Origin: Luscinia megarhynchos
Lineage: Eukaryota > Chordata > Aves > Passeriformes > Turdidae
DNA: 64,000 nucleotides
Direction of reading: 5' to 3'
Assembly: GCA_034336665.1 (NCBI GenBank)
Contig: JAPFBE010000003.1
Location: forward strand, 60,617,352-60,681,351
A model generated the notes under the pieces. That model did not search any database and was not told the DNA's origin. It saw only the letters and a program-made list of their open reading frames with translations. Each line of letters begins with the position of its first letter. The first letter of the stretch is position 1. A program made the position numbers and the translations under genes. Shown piece after piece: positions 1 to 11,273 of the stretch.

Positions 1-2244
1 CTTCCTCCTGCCTGCTTTTCAGTAGTTTTTTCTCAACTTTTTGTATGTGATCTCATCATCACTTTGGTTATTCAGAGCTCTGAATTCACATTTCAATGTT
101 GGCTTTGCCAAGACTTTAATTGTATGCTGTTCTTTTCTGTAAAGAATTTATCTGGTGTTCTCTATAGCAATTGATTATAATTAAGTCTTTTAGAACTCTA
201 ATGTGATATTTATCTAAATTATTTTAGACTGTCTTATGCCATGCTATCAGCCATTTTCAAGAAACTTATATGCTTGCAACAGTATCCCTCAGTATATTTC
301 ATGCTGGCTGTATTGACACAACCTGTTTCAAGTCTTTAGCTTTTCAAGGGAGAAAGTTTGCACAGGGAAAGGGAGAATTTTCTACACAACTGTATCGTTA
401 TTGATTATCTTCATTATTTCCCTTTCCTTCCACATCCGTCTTATCTTTTATTCCTAGATGGAAATAAGATCTGAATTTCTTTTCTTTCTTTCTTTTTTAC
501 ACACCCTCACTTTCTTTATCTGTGTCCATTGAGGGCTTTTTTCTGCTTTGTTCTATTTCTTGATTTCATTATTGTCTTTCTGTTCATTAATGTGTCATTT
601 GAATCCCTAGGTCTTTTGGGGGCACAGCATTCTGCTTTGGTCTTGCTTGCACTACAATCCCAGTTACATAGCTCCCCTGACTCGTCTTTCACTTGGCTTT
701 ATCTTGGCTTGGTGCTCCTGCAGCACTGCACTGGGGGTCAGGAATGGCCTCAATAGCTCTGAGCTGCTATGAGGCTGAGCATGTTAATAAATCCTCTTTG
801 CAGAGAGGCTGTGGAAAATATATACACAGAAGATTTGCAGTTGCAGAAACAAGTCATTTGTGATAAGAAAATAGAAGAAGTAATGTATTGGTTTTTTAAA
901 AAATTCTTTGTCCCTGGAGCAGTTAAAGCACTTTAAAATTTTTCAAAGGAAAAAAAAACCCCAATCATCCTTCTTTTATTATAGTAATGTAAGGAATATT
1001 AGTAATATTTTCTTATCACTTAAAAAAAATGGAAAATTAAGCACATTACAACTAACATTAAATTCAGTAAGGAATATGATCCTGATAATTCTGACAGAAA
1101 GTATTTTCCTCTTAATGTGTTACAATTAAAAATGAAGAAGTCTTTTTTTTATCGTAAATTAATTGCACACATTTTTATTATGTCTTTTGTTTTCTATTTC
1201 TTTGTAGTACATATTAATTTTGAACCTATGAAGAGTCTGCTTGTTTGAGAAATTTTTCCACATACAGTTTTAACTTTCACATTTATTTACTGAGCCCTTG
1301 AGGCTGGTATTTTAAATTCAGATATTCAAGTAAACTTTGATGTATAATTGCAGCTAAGGAAAGATACTGGCTGATAGGAATGTAATGGTGAAAGTCTGAT
1401 TCAGTATATGCCAAAGGACAAATTTAAATTCAATTTAAGCCAATAAATAATATAGTAGAACATCAGGGCTTGTCTTATTAATAAGAGCTGCAAGGAGATA
1501 TGGGGGCATAAAAGCCATTTGTTTAGGCTTGGGGTTGTCTTTCCAAGGGAGACAGACTTTTCTTTAGGTCTTTTGGAATAAGTTAGGATCAGCAATACCA
1601 GCTGACATGCCTTGGTCCCTGCATGAGCCTTCAAGTAATACAAGTACAGTAGACTTTCCTTCTTGGTCTTGGTGGACAGCTGAGACCACAGACTTGAAGC
1701 CATTTGTCAAAATTAGGGTTGAAGTTGCAGGAGTTCATGTGTATCATAAATTCTTCCTCTGGGTGGGGATTATTTAAATCTGTTATGATGAGGTAAGACA
1801 AAGTCCTACAAAATTACAATAAAAGATTACTTTACAGAGCATGGTTTTTAGAAAAGCTGAGGAAAAAGCAGTAATTTATTGCTGTCAAAGCTGAGTACAG
1901 TAACATGCCTACATGGATTTTGGAACAACCAGCATGATCCCTGGCAGAAAGAATATTTTTTCAATAATATATATGATTCCTAGAGGAAGTACAGTCAATG
2001 AAAAGGTCAGAAGATTCCAAATAATTTAAGATGAAAAAGTAAAAGTAGATGCTTATATTGCACAAAGACAATTGGCAAAAAACTTGATTGATCTGAATTT
2101 TAAGAAAAGATAAGTCTCCTGAAAGTTTAGAAGAATAAACCTTGAAGGGAACAAGTTTTCAGTCACTAATATAGGGATTATTTAGTTATAATTAGTGTCT
2201 AGATGCGTCTAAATTGTGTCTAAAAGATCAAGAAAGCTAAAGGC
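1..2244. other. Non-coding DNA downstream of HTR2A
   Basis: AT-rich sequence with short poly-A/T runs. The only open frames are below about 100 codons, have no recognisable domain and no splice-flanked coding signal. I see no RNA gene and no repeat that I can name. Confidence 0.6.
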
Positions 2245-2700
2245 AGGTCAGCCTTACCACCACTCCCAGGAAAGTAGTGGGACAGATTCTCCTGGGAGCC
2301 ATTTGCAGTACACAAAGAACAAGAAGGTGGGTTGGAATAGCCAACATGGATTAGCCAAGAGCACAGCACAAATGACCAGTCTAGTTACCTTCTGAAGAGA
2401 ATTCTGCTTCAACAGACAAAGCAGGAGCAGTAGAACTTGTATACATTAGCAAGGGCTTTGAAATAACTCCTAATAGTCTCCTTGTCTCCTTTAAGAAGAT
2501 TGGGGATATATGAGCTCGATTAGTGGATAATAAGGTGGGTGGAAAATTGGCCTCATTGCTGGGCTCAGGGGATATTGATCAGCAGTCCAGAGTCCAGCTG
2601 TCAGAGTGACACCGCCCAGGGATCGATACGAGGGACAGGACTGTTCAGTGTCTTTATTAATGACCTGGGTGATGAGGTGGAGTGCAGTCTGAGACATGTT
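2245..2700 (+). mobile_element. CR1 LINE fragment, reverse-transcriptase region
   Basis: The plus strand runs collinear with avian CR1 ORF2. It starts near the segment meaning 'last repaired/bridging to the next' (gccttaccaccactcccagg), passes 'gggctttgaaataactcc' (the CKAFD-like block, mutated) and reaches a clear RT block at about 2626-2690 that translates as GLFSVFINDLGDEVECSL, close to the usual CR1 'LFNIFINDLDEGIECTLS'. The catalytic FADD block that should follow is missing: the similarity fades right after this segment. Stops and indels break the frame, so this is an old, dead copy. It lies about 8.4 kb beyond the HTR2A tail and has no visible relation to that gene. Boundaries are approximate and were judged by eye from remembered CR1 consensus. 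Confidence 0.8.
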
Positions 2701-5500
2701 GGTAGGAGAAAGCCAGTTTATATTACTCCCTGCAGTAACAAAGATAAAGAGAGAAGGATAATATATCTTTGGGAAAAGAGGAGACTTCAGTTCAGAAATA
2801 TGTTCTGGAGTTCTGGAAAAAAGAATCTCGCAGTAAGGAAGGGGCTATGGATAATATAGGTCATTATTGATAATACTGTTCATTGAAAAAATAGGAAAGA
2901 ACTTATTCCTGTTGACAGTGGCCAGGTCCACAGTGCAAAGCATTGAATCAAACCTTCTCACCTGAAGGGTTCACTATCTACAAGAGGGGAGTGGGGGAAA
3001 AATAATTTCTGTGGAGAGCAGAAATGTTAACTTCCAGAGTGCAGTCCTGATGATTACACTCCTGTGGAAACTTAATCCTTTCTTTTATGCATAGTTATAC
3101 GCAGCCACTCCAAATATTTTGGTGGAGTAACTGTTGGACTAGTCTGCTTCTGAATCCTGAAATTTTCTGCTTTTATTTGACCCTGAATAGTTCCATCACT
3201 TTCAAAAAATTTCTGAAGTAGGTATCCTGCCTTGGATGAATTTTCAGGTCTTTTGTGCTGCTACCCAAATGGCGGTAATTTTTTTTCTCATGGGGAGTTT
3301 AAGAGAGGAATTTTAGGATAATCTGTCTTTCTTTGGGTCATTCAGGGTCTTACAACTGCTGTACTTCATCTCAAGAAGTGCCTTTATAAACTACTTTTGA
3401 TCCATATTTTTGCTGGTTCTGCAAACCTAAAGTAAGTAAACCTGACTCATTTCAAACGTAAATCTCAATTGCAGTAACTGTGCATTGCTAGAATTTTTTT
3501 TCCATGGGTCAATATGAACTGCAGAACATTTCCAGATGTGCTTTTGAAATTTCCTTTCACCAGCATTGGAAAGTAGAGGTTTATAGGAAGGTGACCTTCA
3601 TCCATGTCTTTTAAGTTCTGGGTTCTGTTCCTAGCTTACTGAGTGGCTTCCTTTGCTGATTTTATCTCACTGTACCTCAGTTGCTCATCAGCAAATAAGT
3701 CCCCAGCAGCACTTGTCTCTTCCTTAAAACAGTTGTGAGAATAAATAAAAGTGAATGTCGTGTGACAGTGACTGTAGCAATCTATTTAACATGCTTCTTT
3801 TCCCTTTTTTATCCTTAGGTGTAGATCTGTAAGGTGAAGCCTCACTTAATATGGCACAGTGTGCTCCCCTTTCATCAGCCACTGTCTTCTTGGGCAGATC
3901 AAAATCTTCTTGGGCACAGTTCAGTCTTTTTACTTTCTCCCAGGTGGTTGTTCCTCAAAAGACCCATGCAGTAAAGAAGCTGTTTTCCCTCAAGGATCCC
4001 CAATGTGACTGTTAATAGTCCTCTTATAGGGGGAAAAATATTCCCTATACTTATCTCCAGGCTTTGCCTTAGCCCCATAAGCCCCAAGTGTTTAGTTTTG
4101 AAAAGCAAAGTTATGTGGCCACATTACATCTGCTGTTAGTGGGGAATGGAGGTATTTTGTACTTGTATTTGAAGATTGAAGTTTTCTTCAGTAGGCAATT
4201 CCAAAGGGTAATTCTTTCCACTTGCTTAAAATACTAATTTTAGGCTTCCTCTCTTTCTCTATGTCTGTAGGAGCTGGCTGAACTGGCTGAGGCCTGGACA
4301 TTGAACTAGGAGTCATCAGCATTTCCCAGTCTAAATGACTCCATGAAAAAAAAAGTTTTTCAACTTTCACACTTTTTTGCTTTTTCTGCAAAGAGATGGA
4401 TCACCCAAACATCTTTGTAATTTCAAATTATTCAGCAGCAGAGACTTTACAAAACAAACACGTTGTAAATTTGCTTGGAAACTCAGCAACCATAATTTCA
4501 AGTACTGATTTCTTTGCTTCCATTTCCTGTGGCAGTTGTGTGGTTGCAGGAATATAATTTTTACTGCTGGGTTCCTGAGAGCTGTGAACAAGTGCTTAAG
4601 GTTTCTGAGACTCTCAATCTCTTCTACTGCTACAGAACATTTACCATGTAATAGGAAGAATAAAAGTGAACTCACAAAATACTAATATTTGTATTGATAG
4701 TGAATTGTGACCTAAGAATTTGCAAATAAATTCTTTAAGATTTTTTAATGTCAATTGCAAATGCACTTGCAGAAATATTTATGGAAGAGCAGATGTCCTG
4801 CCTTCATGGTGACAATGATGATAATGACAAGAAACCATCTTCTGGGGTTTTTTGAGCCTTTGATAAGGGACTATGTTGATGCACTTACAATGCTAATTCC
4901 CTTCAGAGAATACATGTAGATGGAACTTATGTCTTCCAAATATCTTTGCTTTTATGTCTTGAAGTGCCATATTGATAAACTAAATGTATTCTCTTCCAAT
5001 CAAAATTGAAATTGTCAATTCAAATGATGTAGAAATAGGTAAAACAGGAAGGGAGTTTTCCAAAGAACATAACAAATTATGATATGCTGGAGCCTCCGTA
5101 CTAGTACTATGTAGTCTAGTAGTACTGAGGTAACACTGAGTAGATTTGCAGGTCAGGGATCTTACATGGCACATTTCATCTTGTGGTATGTCACGTATTT
5201 GCAGCTAAAACAATCTGATTCCCTCTATCTGATAGCTCCTGGAAAATACAGCTTTTTATGCTTTTTTCCCTACACATTATATAGCTCCATGAAGTCTTAA
5301 GATTAGAGCAAGGTTTTGAAGGGATCACTTATTATGTACTATTGTACTATTTTGATATGTGTTGTAATTGCAAACAAGAGCTAGTGTGCTGTAAGATCAG
5401 TTGGAGGAGTAAATTTATTTTGGTTTTAAGTCAGGGAAAATGAAAACTATTAAAATCCATTTGATGTTCTTCTTTCAATGCTCTTTGTGAAAGAGAATGC
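2701..5500. other. Non-coding DNA, no feature recognised
   Basis: Moderately AT-rich unique-looking sequence. Some of the first 250 bases may be decayed CR1 or other LINE sequence, but I could not align them. No coding exon, RNA gene or simple repeat of note. Confidence 0.5.
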
Positions 5501-5507
5501 CGACAAT

Positions 5508-6600
5508 AGATGGCACTGTGGTTCTGTGACCCGGGGTTATTTCTGTCTGTAGTGGTGCTGCTCTAGCGGTGGGGCTGACCCGGGCTGGACGCAGGTGCCC
5601 ACCAAACTCCCACTCCTCTGCCCTCCAGGCAGGGCAGAGGAAACACAAAGAAAAGTTCGCGGGTCGAGATAAGGGGAGGAAGAGATCAGTCACCAATTAC
5701 TGTCATTGGCAAAACAGACTTGGCTTAGGGAAATTAGTTTAATTTATTGCCAACCAAATCAGAGTAGTCTAATGAGATATAAAAGCTTAATTTTAAAACA
5801 GCTTCACCCCTCCAACCCTCTCCCTTATTCCTGGGCTTTACTTCCCTCCTGATGTTCTCTACCTCTTCCAGTGGTACAGTGGGGAATGGGAGCTGTGGTT
5901 AGTCATTACACGTGGTTTAGTCTGCTGTTCCTTCCTCCTCAGGGAGGAAACTCCTCACACTCTTCCCCTGTTTTACTGTGGGGTCCTTCCCTCTGGAGAC
6001 AGTCCCTCCATGAACTTCTCCAACATGCGTCCTTCCCTCGGGCTGCGAAATTCTTCATGAACTGCTCCGTTGTGGGTCACAAGTCCTGCCAGCAAAGCTG
6101 CTCCAGAGGGGCTCCTCTCTCTGGCTCCTCCATTGGCTTCCCACAGGTGCTGCCAGGACCCTGCTCCAGCAGGGGATCCCACGGGATCACAGCCTCCTCT
6201 GGCACTCACCTGCTCCAGCGTGGAGCTCTCCACGGGCTGCAGGGCGATACTGGGCTGCAGGGCACAGCTGCCTCCCTGTGGTCTGCACCAGGGGAATCTC
6301 TGCTCCCCCCTGCCCCTCCTTCTCCACTGACCCTGGTGTCTGCCGAGCTGTTCCTTTCACATGGTCTCACTCCTCTCTCTGGCTGCAGTGGAGCAGCTTT
6401 TCCCCACTTCTTAAATCTATTACCCCACTGGCACAATAGTGGCAGCTGCTGGGCTTGGCCTTGGCCAGAAGTTTGTCCATCCTGGAGTTGGCTGGCATTG
6501 TATCTGGTCAGATATGGGCAAAACTTCTGGAGGCATCTCACAGAATCCATTCCTGTAGCTTCCTCACCTCTGAAGCCTTACCATGCAAACCAATACAGTT
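5508..6600. mobile_element. Degenerate LTR-retroelement fragment (avian ERV type)
   Basis: A GC-rich island in AT-rich DNA. It contains imperfect repetitions of a 'ctgctccag ... g(g)gtccc/ggatccc ... cacggg' theme at roughly 5990-6240, followed by a pyrimidine-rich block and 'ccttggccagaag ... gttggctggcattg'. I recognise this arrangement from abundant passerine LTR elements; the exact family (ERVL or ERVK type) I cannot assign. A 249-codon open frame at 5871-6620 is low-complexity (Ser, Leu, Pro, Trp, Cys rich) with no gag, pro, pol or env motif, so I treat it as a by-product of GC content. No primer-binding site, polypurine tract, target-site duplication or second LTR was identified, so it is probably a solo or truncated copy. 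Boundaries are approximate. Confidence 0.6.
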
Positions 6601-9600
6601 TATTAATTTTAATCTTATAGCTCTACTTCGTAGTGAAATTAATTTAATTGTTTTTCTCCTATTGCAAATACACTGTTTCTGAGACCAAAAATTATCAAGC
6701 TGTATGTACTTACCTAAGGAGTACATCTTCAATAGAAGGATGGCTGTCCTTAGAAAAAGAGAATTATTACAATGGCTCATTTTGGAGCAGTTTACTGAGA
6801 TAGTTAAATTCTGTAACATGCTTTTTCTTTTTGTCCAGCAAAATATGTAAAATTACTTTAGCCTTCAGCAGACATTGTACTGAATATTTATGGGATAAAT
6901 AAAACCAAACCAAATTAGCCTGCTTAAGACAAAGCTCCAGTTTATAAAACAACTGATGGCATTTGAATATTTTAATCTGCTTTACTAGCAGTGCAATCAG
7001 ACAAAACAGTAAAGCATTGAAACAACATTTTACATTAACATTACAAAATACAGCAATTTTTTTTTCTCTATGTATTTACATAAGCAAACATATAGGTATT
7101 CAAAATAGAATGCATCTCACCATCTGGCAATAATTACATAAGTACAGTGCATGGTTGGCTGGATGGGATATAGGAATTTTTACCCTGAAGTGTAAAAAGG
7201 ATGCACACCAGCCTAGGAGATACATGGTGAGCTTCATGTCTTTGGACATTTTTCAGATGCAGTCTTAACAGTAAAAAAAATCTCAATCTACTTGAAAAAA
7301 TTGATGCTGAAAAGTTTTTTTAGATGAAGTGGATTTTTTGGATGCAGATATGACAAATTGACTCAGCATGCTTTTCCTGTGAAGAAGGGAAAGGCCCTAA
7401 CCTCAGAACCAGTCTGTATAAATGTCTTCTCTCTTTTTTTTTTTGTTTTTCAACCTGAATAATTACAAAAAAATCCGTTCCAGTCTGATGCATAATGAAA
7501 ACACAGTTTTTTGGAAGATGGAAGTGTTGCTCTGAAGCTGGCCATATTAAACTATGATGTTCAATCCAAGCATGGGCCAAGTAAATTCTAGTTTGAAACA
7601 ACTGAACTTTGTCAACTGTCTGCAATATAATGAGACCATTAATAGGTATCTACTGATGAACAACCTCCAGCAAATTTGGCATGGTAGCTAGAACAAATTC
7701 ATATCCTGACTCTGTCATCCTCACTAAGGCAAACTGCACAAAAATCTATTAATATTTTGATGCAGGGTGGCAGAATCAGGGCTTTCTAAGCTATCAAAAA
7801 AGTCCATAAAGAGCTGGAGATATTGGTCTTTATCTGCTGTGCATCCCTGGCCTTGAGAGGCTTCATAGGCAAAAGCTGCTGATCACTCAATAAAACCATC
7901 TGAGTGCTCCAGAATCAAAATGTCAGGCATCAGTTTTTCCTGCTTCTAAGCAAAAACTAAGTGTTATATTATCTCCAGCTGTCAATTAGTGACATGCTGT
8001 CAAGTCTTTTATGTCCAAAACATAGGTTTTATTTTAGTAAGCTGGAAAAAAACATATTGTTCAGAGTCATCTTGTAATGAAACTTCAAGCCAGTAATTGA
8101 AACCCTCTGTGATTGTAGTGAAACATTCCCTGTCAGTATTTGCAACCTGAGCAATTTGACGTTGTGAACGAGGAACAGAAGGTGAAATGAAAGAGAAACA
8201 GAGGGCTGATCTGCTCTGCTCCATGGGCAAAATGCAGACTGTAAGTGGAGAGCATAATGACTGGATGTGAAATGTTCAGTAACAGTTTATCAGCTGCGAG
8301 CTGGTGAAGGAGACTGTGCAGAGCAGCAACCGGACCCTCAGCAGATTTGGGAGGAATTGAGCTCTGGAGAAGTGCAGGGTGCCATTATACATCATACAGG
8401 ATGCAGGTGGGCTCTGCTCCCTGGCACAAATGGGCAGCAACACCCAAGCTATCTGTCCCACCTACTTCTTTCTTTTGCAAGGCCAGAGAAACTTGCATCA
8501 GGTCAGGCATAAATGGCAAAAAATGTGGCAATTCTCTCCACTGGTAGGAGCCTCTTTGTTTCCTTTCCCCTGACATGTAGATTTAGAGACCTTAAGTCCC
8601 CGGTCAATATTCATCATATGAAGGCAATCTGGTTTGGTGGCTGATCTAGAGCCTCAGACCTCTTCTCACAAAACACATTTGCCTTTATTACTGCCTGCTT
8701 ATTCCCTGAGATACCTGCTTTCCAAGGGCAAATCCTCAAAACCATCACCCCAGTTGTGGAGTGGAGACAAGATGGGCATTGTCTTTAGTTCAAAATACCA
8801 TAAAAATACCAGGTTTGGGGTCAATATCAAACTTGGCAGGAAACAGTGGAAAGCCACTGCTCCCACCTACTACTATGGTAGTCCTGATGCTCAGCTGCAT
8901 TTAGCATAATCCCCCTGGAATCTCTTCTTTGCCAGTGTGACACCCCTTCACCCAATGCTGTGTAGGAGCAGGATGTGTGCCTAGGGAGGTAGGAGCTGTT
9001 CATTTTTGCTTCTGTTGAAGCTGTTCAGTTTGACTGTGGTGATCAAATGTACCCAGAGACAGAGAGACTATATAAAGCACCTGGTAAGCACAGCATTCAT
9101 TCCACTTGATTTATCAGTTCATCCTAAATGACCAGTTTTGGGGAGAAAACCATGAATGTCAGTGAGGTGATAGATGACATACATGGCATCATCACCGCTA
9201 ATGGGGCTACAGCATGACACTTTGTCCCACACATAGAGGCTGAGGTCTGTGGGGTGGGTCAGTGTCATCATGTGCATTCAGAGCTTCTGTGTGACCAGTG
9301 CACAGAGGCTGTTACCTATCCTGTGTCAGAGGAAAGGGCTCATGAAACCAGCAGATTTAGTTATACAGTATATATGACAATAAATCAGCTTCTTGGAAAT
9401 CAGTCAAATACCCAGCCAACTTTTAAGTCCTTGTCTGCCATAGATCAGTATGTTAAGCTAAAGGCCTTCTTCTTCCAAAGATTCCCACCTGGTAGGCTAG
9501 AATAAGGTTCAGTTTCTCTCTGTCTCTCTCCTTCTTTGACTTAGTGGAAATTTAATTGCTCTGTAAAAACTGAACAATTTCAATAGAAGGATGGGTGAAG

Positions 9601-10620
9601 GCATTGGAGTTTTGCTTCTGGATGGCCAGTGTTTTTTTCAGAGAAACTGGAATACATCCTGGTTGTGATGAGATTATGGCTGCAAAATTCATGAAATTAA
9701 TCAAATGGCTGGATTTAAGCTTTGCATGTGAATGCAGCATTTACATTTCTCCTCTTCAGCAAAGTCCCACTGGCCTCAGTCATATTGGCTATGATGCCTG
9801 AAAGAAAAGAGTTTCATGACTAAGTATGTCTGTCAAGAAAGGTGTTTTATGTTCTTTGTGCAATATATTCTGCCTTTGCATCTATGCAGGTGAAATGCAG
9901 TGTCGCTTACAGGTCCTGTTATTTTTCATACATATTTCATTAAGGCTGAGTCCTAGTAGTGCAATCTTCTGACCATTCCTGAGCAATCTGCCTTAACAGC
10001 AATACAGTGAAACAAAGAAAAACATTTTTTAGCAACTAAAAGTTTTCCAATAATTCTGGCTTTACAAGGCCCTAAACCAAAACCAGAGCATTCTTCCTAA
10101 TGACCTTTTTAACCAAAGAGAAAAGATGAGAGAGCATCTGCTTCAACCTTTTACTGAAGGCTTTACTCATGCAAAGCTTCCTCTGGCATTATTTAAATCA
10201 GACTTTTTTGGAATTGAACAGAGTCATGAATCTGGAAGTGGTGTTGAAATTATTTAACAATGTTGTGCCTGGTTTTTCGCTGTTCTCTCACTTCACCTCC
10301 CTGTCAACACTAGTGGGAGGAGCAGGGAATTAAGACCAATAATTTTGAAAATATTACTTTCAATTTTTAAGATGAACATGTGAAATCTTTGAATGCAAAT
10401 AAACTACAAGTCCTGAAATAAAGATTACAGGTGGTGGTGGAAACAGAGGATTATTCAAGTATAATTTACCTTTGAAGATTGCTTATTTGAAATACAGAAC
10501 AAATGGCATAAAGGCCCAGGGGCATTTCAGGATGGTTACTGAGGAAGAAAAAATAGCATAAAAACAGTTAACAAAATCTCCATATAATTAATCTATAGCA
10601 GTTTGAATATATTTTGTTTA
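6601..10620. other. Non-coding DNA downstream of HTR2A
   Basis: AT-rich sequence with no recognisable exon, RNA gene or mobile element. Small open frames here are short, lack family signatures and overlap one another on both strands. The far end may include the distal 3' UTR of HTR2A, whose limit cannot be set from sequence alone. Confidence 0.5.
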
Positions 10621-10631
10621 ATACATTAGGA

Positions 10632-10673
10632 TTTATTTTAAATATATATTAGCAAATGAACCATCATTTTATT
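10632..10673 (-). terminator. Candidate HTR2A polyadenylation signals
   Basis: On the minus strand two AATAAA hexamers occur at 10637-10632 and 10673-10668, about 450-490 bases beyond the conserved tail frame. In such AT-rich DNA the hexamer is common by chance and no clear GU-rich downstream element was established, so these are candidates only. Other signals further down are equally possible. Confidence 0.25.
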
Positions 10674-11116
10674 TAAAATTTCATAAAGTGCTCATTCAGT
10701 TAATGATAACAAAACTCAATTGTAGCAAGACAAACTAGCTGAAGCCTACTCTGCAAGAACATCAAAGGACAGCTTAACTTTCGTTTGCAAAGAGAAAAGA
10801 AATGCGTAGGTTTCTTCACAGCCCATATTATAATACCAGAAATTGCATTTTTTTTCTTTAAGAAATATATCCTTTAGAATATTAAAAAAATAAGTTTAAT
10901 AAAGCCTGTGCTTAAAACAGCCAAAGTACTGTGTGGAAAAATTGCACATTTGATACCCTTTCAACCCTGCTTTTCCTCCACAGGATATTGTGAGGAGTAT
11001 ATGATGCTGTTGGAAGGTCTCTTGAGCACAGCTGATTTTCCTAAGCTATCAGAGCTTCTCCCAGCAGGTGAAATTTTCAGTGCACGGAAGGTGGTTGTCA
11101 TGGCAGCTGTTGGCCA

Positions 11117-11273
11117 TCACACACCACTAACCTTTTCCTTCCCTGGGCCGATACTTCCCTTGGAGGCACCATCTAAGCGATGCGTTCCTATCGTGACCGT
11201 TGAGTAATCCTTAGCCATGATTTTGGCCTCTTTTTTCAAACTCTTCATTTGTGCTAGCTGGAGCTGGCTGGAG
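11117..11273 (-). other. HTR2A: HTR2A C-terminal tail now out of frame
   Basis: Read in the +1 frame relative to the upstream exon, this stretch continues as [19 protein letters not shown] and on to a stop at 11119-11117, 53 codons in all without interruption. It aligns with the human 5-HT2A tail (YKSSQLQMGQKKNSK at the start, EKVSCV at the end; here EKVSGV). The last three residues, Ser-Gly-Val, fit the class I PDZ-ligand pattern S/T-x-V that the family uses to bind scaffold proteins. In the sequence as given, the upstream frame hits TGA at 11276-11274 and this tail is not translated. Preservation of the frame and of the PDZ end implies either a very recent mutation or an error in the sequence. 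Confidence 0.85.

Noticed and set aside
5871..6620. 249-codon open frame on the plus strand
   Set aside because: Low-complexity, Ser/Leu/Pro/Cys-rich translation within a GC-rich LTR-like fragment, with competing frames on both strands and no domain.
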